This document shows, one piece after another, positions 6,275-11,456 of a stretch of 15,550 nucleotides of DNA (positions are counted from its first letter, which is position 1; every line of letters starts with the position of its first letter). The translations under genes and the position numbers were made by a program. Under the pieces are notes generated by a model. That model was not told the origin of the DNA. It saw only the letters and a program-made list of their open reading frames with translations, and made no database searches. This DNA is from Robiginitomaculum sp. (GTDB taxonomy: Bacteria > Pseudomonadota > Alphaproteobacteria > Caulobacterales > Maricaulaceae): NCBI GenBank assembly GCA_027071965.1, contig JALSYJ010000101.1, positions 1-15,550 on the forward strand, written 5' to 3'.

Positions 6275-8884
6275 TTGAAACAGCAACCGGGCACTTCCAG
6301 GCAACTCAACTCCCTGCCGAGTGGCAGCGGGAATGTTGAATATGTCCGCCCTGCTAACAAACGATCCAAAACTGCCAACCCACGAAAGAACGCGGACAAG
6401 CCGATTCAGGGCATTAGAAGTTTAGAAGCGCGCTGGTCCGTAGGCTTTGTCCTGTTCTTTACCCTGCTGTTCCTGATTGTTATTGCTATGAAGCTGTTAA
6501 TGGAATATCGCGCCATACAGCAGGACGAAATTTATGAACAGGTTCTTGCGACCACCAGCTATGCCAGCCAGATATCCGAAAAAGTGGATCAGGTATCAGC
6601 CAGATTAGATGCAACCGCCTTGGCCATGGAAATAGCGGCTTCATTTTCGCGCCAGCAATTACAAGAATACGTCAATTCTCTGGGCCAGCACCCTTCCATC
6701 ATATCTGCAGCTTTCATTCGTGCTGATCAGGAACCGATCATCTATGGTGGCGGCTATATTACCAAGTCCATGCGCGCCATGATCGCCAGTAAATTACAGC
6801 AATCGTCCCGCTATGCAGGATTGGCCGCAAGTGATGACAGCCGCAATTTTGTGGTTACGGCAAAGCGGATATCCAATGCCGCAGACTCAGGCTATCTGCT
6901 TGCGGTCATCTCAACGCCATGGCTTTTAGGCAAAGACAAGGCCGCAACAATAAAGCTGCTAAGTGATCGAAACGGCAATTTGATCGATGGTCAAAACACA
7001 ATGCCTGATGTTTCAGTATATCAATTGCTGGGCATTAACCCTAATGAAGCGGCCTATCATATCCGCACCCGCCTGGTTGGTGGACTGGAAGGAATTGGCC
7101 CAAACTCCCAAAAACTGGCCGTAGGTCTGGTCACACTATTTGCCGGAGATCTGGTGATATATCAGGCTGTAGACTTGCAAATCGATCAAGCCAACTGGCT
7201 TCGCACCCTTACATTTTTCATCCTTATGACAATTGCTCCATTGCTGGTGGCGGCTGTGCTGGTGGTGATTTTGCTAAACCAGATGAAAGGCTTGCAAAAT
7301 GCCAGAACTGCCCTGTTTGAAAGTGACGCAAGATTCAAGCTGGCCATCGAAGGAGCAAGAAGCGGTGTTTTTGATTGGGACTTAAACAAGGATATTGTTC
7401 TGGTGACCGACTCACTGGCCCGAATGTTCGGTCATGATAAAAACACCACCGTTTCCGGCACCCAGTTTTTAGCCATGATACACGATGAGGATCGAGAAAC
7501 ATTAAGATCTGCTTTGCGTGGTGCGCCAACTACCGGCAAAATTGATGTGGAGTTTCGTGCCGCCAAACAGGCACTTTCATTTCAGGCCAGAGGCAAGCCC
7601 TGGCAGGTTGATGGCCGTGTCGAAACTGACAGGGTAGTAGGGGTGGCCATTGATATTACCGAACAAAAAGGGGCGCAAGATAGATTAAATGCAGCGGAAA
7701 ACCGCCTGCGTGCAGCTCTTGAGTCAATGTCTGAGTCGTTCGTGGTCTGGGATGCCCGGCGCCGCCTGATCATGTGCAATAGAAAATTTGCTGATTTTTT
7801 TGCAATAGATCAGGAATATTTGGTTACCGGCACTCCATATGAACAATTGGAACAACTTGCCGGAAGATCAATCAAGGCAGTTCATGAGGGCCGTGACGAT
7901 AGTGCCGTTGAAATGGAATTAACAGACGGGAGGTGGATTCACCTCTCGGAACGCACTACTGCTGATGGTGGTCTGGTCGGCATTGGCACTGATATTACCG
8001 CCTTAAAAGCACAAGAATCCCTGCTGATCAAAAATGAGAAAAAACTGCTGGCTTCGGTAAAAGATTTGGAAATAAGCAAGAAAAAAATAACTGAACTTGC
8101 CGGAAACTATCAACAGGAAAAAATCCGTGCCGAAGAGGCCAATCGCGCCAAAAGTGAATTTCTGGCCAATATGTCCCACGAGCTTCGCACTCCGTTAAAC
8201 GCCATAAACGGGTTTTCAGGGATTATGCAAAAACAAATGTTCGGACCACTGGGCGATGACAAATATCTTGAATATGTTGGTGATATTCTGAACTCTGGCA
8301 AGCATTTGCTGAACCTGATCAACGATATTCTGGATATGTCCAAAATTGAATCCGGGAAAATGACCCTTAATCCTGAAACAATATATTGTGACGAGATTGT
8401 CGAACAGTGCGTGCGACTGTTAAAGGGAAAAGCCATGGAGTCCGGGCTAGAACTTGTATCTGAATTTAACGAAGTTCCGGATATAGAAGCCGATCCACGA
8501 GCCTTAAAACAGATTTTACTAAACATATTATCCAATGCCATAAAATTCACCCCCGAAGGAGGAAGGGTTTCCCTTGTTACCAGATCAAACCCGGACACTT
8601 CCGGGGTTATATTTCAAGTTACCGATACCGGTATTGGTATTTCCAAGGAAGACCTGCCAAAACTCTGCACTCCGTTTACCCAAATTGAAAGCCAGCACAG
8701 CAAAAGCCACCATGGATCCGGTCTGGGACTGGCCTTGACCAAGTCTCTGGTTGAGTTACATGGCGGAAAATTTATTATTGAAAGTGAATTGGGAAGCGGA
8801 ACTATTGTGACGATTATGCTCCCCCTTATTCCTCCCGACAATCAGCAGGACGAAAAACAAGACGAAGAAACAGTCCTCAACTAG
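6275..8884 (+). CDS. PleC-type membrane PAS histidine kinase
   Basis: 869 residues from a TTG start at 6275; no in-frame ATG lies between the upstream stop at 6218 and the first membrane segment, so TTG is the best choice, with GGGA about 7 bp upstream. Order: basic cytoplasmic N-terminus (1-50), membrane segment about 54-75, periplasmic sensor domain of about 230 residues, membrane segment about 312-335, PAS about 345-465, second PAS-like domain about 478-590, coiled coil, HisKA with H635 (MSHELRTPLN), HATPase with N754 (NILSNAIKF), DTGIGIS 784-790 and GSGLGL from 814. The stretch after the H-box (FGPLGDDKYLEYVGDIL ... LINDILDMSKIESGKM) is typical of PleC/DivJ/PdhS kinases, and the length and two-membrane topology match PleC. 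No receiver domain is fused. It probably phosphorylates or dephosphorylates the adjacent receiver protein. The final codons (VLN and stop) lie inside a unit of repeat array B. Confidence 0.88.
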   Translation: MKQQPGTSRQLNSLPSGSGNVEYVRPANKRSKTANPRKNADKPIQGIRSLEARWSVGFVLFFTLLFLIVIAMKLLMEYRAIQQDEIYEQVLATTSYASQISEKVDQVSARLDATALAMEIAASFSRQQLQEYVNSLGQHPSIISAAFIRADQEPIIYGGGYITKSMRAMIASKLQQSSRYAGLAASDDSRNFVVTAKRISNAADSGYLLAVISTPWLLGKDKAATIKLLSDRNGNLIDGQNTMPDVSVYQLLGINPNEAAYHIRTRLVGGLEGIGPNSQKLAVGLVTLFAGDLVIYQAVDLQIDQANWLRTLTFFILMTIAPLLVAAVLVVILLNQMKGLQNARTALFESDARFKLAIEGARSGVFDWDLNKDIVLVTDSLARMFGHDKNTTVSGTQFLAMIHDEDRETLRSALRGAPTTGKIDVEFRAAKQALSFQARGKPWQVDGRVETDRVVGVAIDITEQKGAQDRLNAAENRLRAALESMSESFVVWDARRRLIMCNRKFADFFAIDQEYLVTGTPYEQLEQLAGRSIKAVHEGRDDSAVEMELTDGRWIHLSERTTADGGLVGIGTDITALKAQESLLIKNEKKLLASVKDLEISKKKITELAGNYQQEKIRAEEANRAKSEFLANMSHELRTPLNAINGFSGIMQKQMFGPLGDDKYLEYVGDILNSGKHLLNLINDILDMSKIESGKMTLNPETIYCDEIVEQCVRLLKGKAMESGLELVSEFNEVPDIEADPRALKQILLNILSNAIKFTPEGGRVSLVTRSNPDTSGVIFQVTDTGIGISKEDLPKLCTPFTQIESQHSKSHHGSGLGLALTKSLVELHGGKFIIESELGSGTIVTIMLPLIPPDNQQDEKQDEETVLN

Positions 8885-9019
8885 CAAAGCGATAGGACAT
8901 TAAAAGACTCCTCAAGTAGCGAAGCGATAGGACATTAAAAGACTCCCTCAAGCAGCCGCTAGGCGATAGGACATTAAAAGACTCCTCAACTAGCGAAGCG
9001 ATAGGACATTAAAAGACTC

Positions 9020-9179
9020 CCTCAAGTAGCCGCTAGGCGATAGGACACAAAAAACCTTCCCACTTTTGCTAAAAATGCTAAACCTCTTATCTGTCGCATT
9101 TTTGGCCGCAAAAACCCGTCCTCAAGTAGCCGCTAGGCGATAGGACACAAAAAACCTTCCCACTTTTGCTAAAAATGCT
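9020..9179. repeat. Exact 60-bp direct repeat with 100-bp period in array B
   Basis: 9020-9079 and 9120-9179 are identical base for base. Each contains a hairpin unit with the CTAGCG core plus a leader (minus-strand GCATTTTTAGCAAAAGTGGG). Perfect identity suggests a very recent internal duplication or gene conversion. Confidence 0.93.
9110..9146 (-). terminator. Possible intrinsic terminator for the sigma-factor operon
   Basis: On the minus strand GTCCT (9146-9142) pairs with AGGAC (9122-9118), enclosing the CGC-CTA-GCG mini-stem, and is followed by GGGTTTTT (9117-9110). It lies about 35 bp after the stop of the Spy-like gene, at the same place as the terminator-like unit after the Kazal gene. 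Confidence 0.35.
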
Positions 9180-9180
9180 T

Positions 9181-9657
9181 CTAGCGCCTCCCTGATCGCG
9201 GGCTGCGCATTTCCCTGACCACCCGCGCGCGGGTTGCGGCGTCCATATCAACCAGAACTTCCAAAATTGCCATCTGCCCGCGTTCAGAAAATTTCGCCTC
9301 GGCCTTTCGCAATTCGGCGAGCTTGCTGATAACTGCATCACGATCCAGATCCTCTTCACGCAGCAAAACATATATCTGACGTTTTAATTGTCTGATATGT
9401 CTGATGTTCTGGCGCTGGATTTTTCTGTTCTGGACAAAAATCTGCCTTGCCTTTTGTTTTTCAGGTGCAGGTAATGCCGCAAAAAAACCGGCGCCGTTGA
9501 ATTCGGCAACTGCTGCACTTTGCATACGTTTTTTGATTGCACCGCCATCAGGATGTTGTGTTTTAGCGATCACTACCCCGACAAGAGCACCGACCACCAG
9601 CAAATTGGCCGCCACAGAACCGATCAATAGGCCAATGGTAAGTTTTTGACTAATCAT
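9181..9657 (-). CDS. Spy/CnrX-like membrane-anchored periplasmic sensor
   Basis: 158 residues. Start ATG 9657-9655 overlaps the stop of the upstream gene as ATGA and has GGAGG 7 bp upstream, so translation is probably coupled; the frame opens a little earlier but that is not needed. One N-terminal membrane segment (about 6-31, IGLLIGSVAANLLVVGALVG) is followed by a helical, highly charged periplasmic region (KQKARQIFVQNRKIQRQNIRHIRQ ... REEDLDRDAVISKLAELRKAEAKFSERGQMAILEVLVDMDAATRARV). This fits the periplasmic heavy-metal resistance/Spy/CnrX superfamily, in which a four-helix hairpin senses metal or unfolded protein. As third gene of a sigma/anti-sigma/sensor set it probably controls release of the sigma factor. 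A purely chaperone-like role is the alternative. Its stop codon abuts array B. Confidence 0.75.
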   Translation of the reverse strand: MISQKLTIGLLIGSVAANLLVVGALVGVVIAKTQHPDGGAIKKRMQSAAVAEFNGAGFFAALPAPEKQKARQIFVQNRKIQRQNIRHIRQLKRQIYVLLREEDLDRDAVISKLAELRKAEAKFSERGQMAILEVLVDMDAATRARVVREMRSPRSGRR

Positions 9658-9992
9658 GCTTCTGCCTCCGGATCCGTCCACAAAATATCTGTTGAGAATG
9701 CCTGTGAAAACAACTCGATCACACCGCTGTTTCGCGACATGTACTCCGCCCCCGCATAACCTGAAACACCCCCGATCAGGGTAATAACCAGCGCACTGGC
9801 CATAGCCAGGGCACGAGCATTAAGCTGATAACCAAACAATAATGGCAAGTTGAACAGCTCCTTAGTCTGTTTACTATGAAAGCGCTCAAATGACATCATG
9901 ACCTTATGGCGCAGGGCCGGGCTTGCACTTTTTGATGGCAATCGTCTTAAAATTTGCTCCAGAGCCTTGTTCTGTTTTTCTTCTGTATTCAT
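9654..9992 (-). CDS. Short single-pass membrane protein, probable anti-sigma factor
   Basis: 112 residues, start ATG 9992 with GGTGA upstream. About 58 cytoplasmic residues, largely helical and basic (ALEQILRRLPSKSASPALRHKVMMSFERF), precede one membrane segment (about 60-80, ALAMASALVITLIGGVSGYAG); about 30 periplasmic residues follow. There is no cysteine at all, so this is not a zinc-binding (HxxxCxxC) anti-sigma factor. In size and topology it resembles CnrY, which pairs with a CnrX-type sensor. It starts 12 bp after the sigma gene and overlaps the sensor gene by 4 bp, and this position is the main argument for the function. Confidence 0.65.
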   Translation of the reverse strand: MNTEEKQNKALEQILRRLPSKSASPALRHKVMMSFERFHSKQTKELFNLPLLFGYQLNARALAMASALVITLIGGVSGYAGAEYMSRNSGVIELFSQAFSTDILWTDPEAEA

Positions 9993-10004
9993 GCTTCACC
10001 CCAT

Positions 10005-10586
10005 TTATTCGCCCAGTAATTCCTCAATTTGCCCCGCCAGACGCACCCGCAAGGCACGACGACCGCGCGCCAATAAGGACTCCAATGCCTCGATACTTAT
10101 GTCCATAACATGTGCCGCCTCTATATTGCCCAGCTCATGTAGGTGACAAAGCACAATTGCCACCCTTTGCCGTGGCGCAAGCGTAGCCAGAGCAAGCCTT
10201 ACCTGTCGTGACCTATATCCTTCATCCACCAGCAATTCGGCACTTTGCGCCTGTTCATCCACCTGCTCAGGCAGAACGTCCATATAAATTTCTTTTTTCT
10301 TGCGCAATTTGTCATAACATAGATTTATCGTCACCCTGTGCATCCAGGTTGCAAACTTTGCCTTTCCCGGCTTCCACTTTCCCGCATGTACCCAGACCCG
10401 TAAAAAAACCTCCTGCGCTACGTCTTCTGCCTCGCAGGCATCTCCTAATATATTACGAGCCAAACCAGCTATGGATGTCAGGTGGCGCTCAATCAACAAG
10501 GAGGCAGCTTTAGACTCACCATCTGCAATCCGGGCAATCAAATCACCATCCGGATCAGCTATAGTTTTTTTGCTGTCCCGTCTCAC
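10005..10586 (-). CDS. ECF-family RNA polymerase sigma factor
   Basis: 193 residues from a GTG at 10586, the only usable start between the upstream stop and region 2; CGGAG lies 9 bp before it. Sigma region 2 spans about 30-98 (DACEAEDVAQEVFLRVWVH for core binding, then KFATWMHRVTINLCYDKLRKK for -10 recognition). Sigma region 4 is at about 130-183 (LALATLAPRQRVAIVLCHLHELGNIEAA, helix-turn-helix to RGRRALRVRL). There is no region 3 and no extra domain. It directs RNA polymerase to a small regulon, probably including its own operon, when released from the membrane protein encoded next. It lies 105 bp downstream of the EF-hand gene, with a dyad (10616-10629) in between, so it may have its own promoter. 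Confidence 0.93.
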   Translation of the reverse strand: MRRDSKKTIADPDGDLIARIADGESKAASLLIERHLTSIAGLARNILGDACEAEDVAQEVFLRVWVHAGKWKPGKAKFATWMHRVTINLCYDKLRKKKEIYMDVLPEQVDEQAQSAELLVDEGYRSRQVRLALATLAPRQRVAIVLCHLHELGNIEAAHVMDISIEALESLLARGRRALRVRLAGQIEELLGE

Positions 10587-10615
10587 ATTAAAAAACTCCG
10601 GGATTGTTAAAAACC

Positions 10616-10629
10616 TGACAGGACTGTCA
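10616..10629. promoter_or_regulatory. Dyad upstream of the ECF sigma gene
   Basis: TGACAG and CTGTCA, perfect inverted halves separated by 2 bp, lie 30 bp upstream of the sigma start. On the minus strand they are followed by GGTTTTT. It may be an operator for a dimeric regulator or a weak attenuator hairpin after the EF-hand gene. Confidence 0.45.
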
Positions 10630-10691
10630 TATCAAATCATGGATCAATAAGCCATTACCAGCCTATATTCACCGCCCCTTTCTGCCCGTGT

Positions 10692-11399
10692 TCACTTGCC
10701 CCGCATCGGCTTTGGAACATTACGCATTTCCTGACCGGTAATGGTACCATCCCCATTTGTGTCCAGCTTTTGGAACATTGGCCCCGGAGCCGAAACAAAA
10801 TCATTGCGCGCAATTTTCCCGTCACCATCAGGATCTAGCCTTACTTTTAAGGCTTGCACTTTGGCGTGACGGCGCTCTTTGGCCTGGCTGCGGTCTTCTG
10901 CATTCAAAACCCCGTCTTTATTGATATCAAGCTTTGCAAACCTCTGTGTTCTAGCGCTTTCATGTTCTTCTTTTGAAATCACACCATCATTGTTCTTATC
11001 CAGCCGCGCAAACATCAAAGACGGGCGGTGCACAAATTCCGCAGCCGAAATCTCGCCATTGTTATCGGCATCCAGTGCCGAGCGACGTTCAAATTTACGG
11101 ATCATTCTTCGGTGTTTTTTCTTGTGCTTGCGGGCCATTTTAGCCAGTCGCTGCTCACGCCGGTCAAGGAAGCCATCGGCATTTTTATCCATATGATCAA
11201 ACATTTTGCCACGTGCCGTTATTGCTTCTTCTGTGGTTATTACACCGTCATTATTAATATCCACGGTTTTTAGCATTTTGAGCATAAGCGGCGAATTTGT
11301 TGCAGGCTTTGAGGATTTGGGCGATGAAAACGCGCTGGTAGACAACAAGGTCGTAGCGCCAAAAGCCAACACCGCCAGCTTAATATATTGATTTGTCAT
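10692..11399 (-). CDS. Exported protein with seven EF-hand calcium-binding loops
   Basis: 235 residues. I use the second ATG (11399-11397) because GGAG sits 6 bp upstream; the first ATG at 11411 has no good site. A signal peptide (MTNQYIKLAVLAFGATTLLSTSAFS) predicts a periplasmic or secreted protein. Seven 12-residue EF loops start at D47, D71, D110, D134, D158, D189 and D213 (for example DINNDGVITTEE and DTNGDGTITGQE). The fifth and sixth end in Asp in place of Glu, which often lowers calcium affinity. A very basic stretch (about 84-107, KMARKHKKKHRRMIRKFERR) splits loops two and three. Calcium binding is a safe family inference; whether it buffers, senses or has a structural role is open. 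It is 57 bp after glnE and upstream of the sigma operon on the same strand, which suggests a shared envelope or metal response. Confidence 0.9.
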   Translation of the reverse strand: MTNQYIKLAVLAFGATTLLSTSAFSSPKSSKPATNSPLMLKMLKTVDINNDGVITTEEAITARGKMFDHMDKNADGFLDRREQRLAKMARKHKKKHRRMIRKFERRSALDADNNGEISAAEFVHRPSLMFARLDKNNDGVISKEEHESARTQRFAKLDINKDGVLNAEDRSQAKERRHAKVQALKVRLDPDGDGKIARNDFVSAPGPMFQKLDTNGDGTITGQEMRNVPKPMRGK

Positions 11400-11456
11400 T
11401 TCTATCTCCATTTGCCAATATGTAAAACAAACGGTCTGGCTGGTGATTTTCCGTCG

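Larger units (their letters stand above)
8874..9180 (-). repeat. Hairpin repeat array B (composite element)
   Basis: Fills the gap between the stops of the convergent PleC-like kinase and Spy-like gene, in sense with the latter. In minus-strand order: leader (9180-9146), hairpin unit 9145-9119, middle segment plus second leader (9118-9046), then five hairpin units at 9045-9019, 9006-8983, 8971-8945, 8932-8909 and 8897-8874, joined by AGTCTTTTAATG-type linkers. All units share TCCTATCGC-core-GCTACTTGAGGA (a G/A or C/G change in some); cores are CTAGCG in three units and TTC or TTT in the other three. The order of parts is the same as in array A at 1930-2154, with more terminal units. The last unit overlaps the end of the kinase gene. 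No transposase or RAYT gene is present in the window. Confidence 0.88.

Noticed and set aside
6246..6276. EcfG-type promoter (GGAAC ... CGTT) before the PleC-like kinase
   Set aside because: The spacing is 22 bp where 16-17 is expected, and the would-be -10 overlaps the start codon.
8874..9145. CRISPR-like array
   Set aside because: Units are 24-27 bp, but the pieces between them are short and nearly identical, cores vary within the unit, and no cas genes are present.
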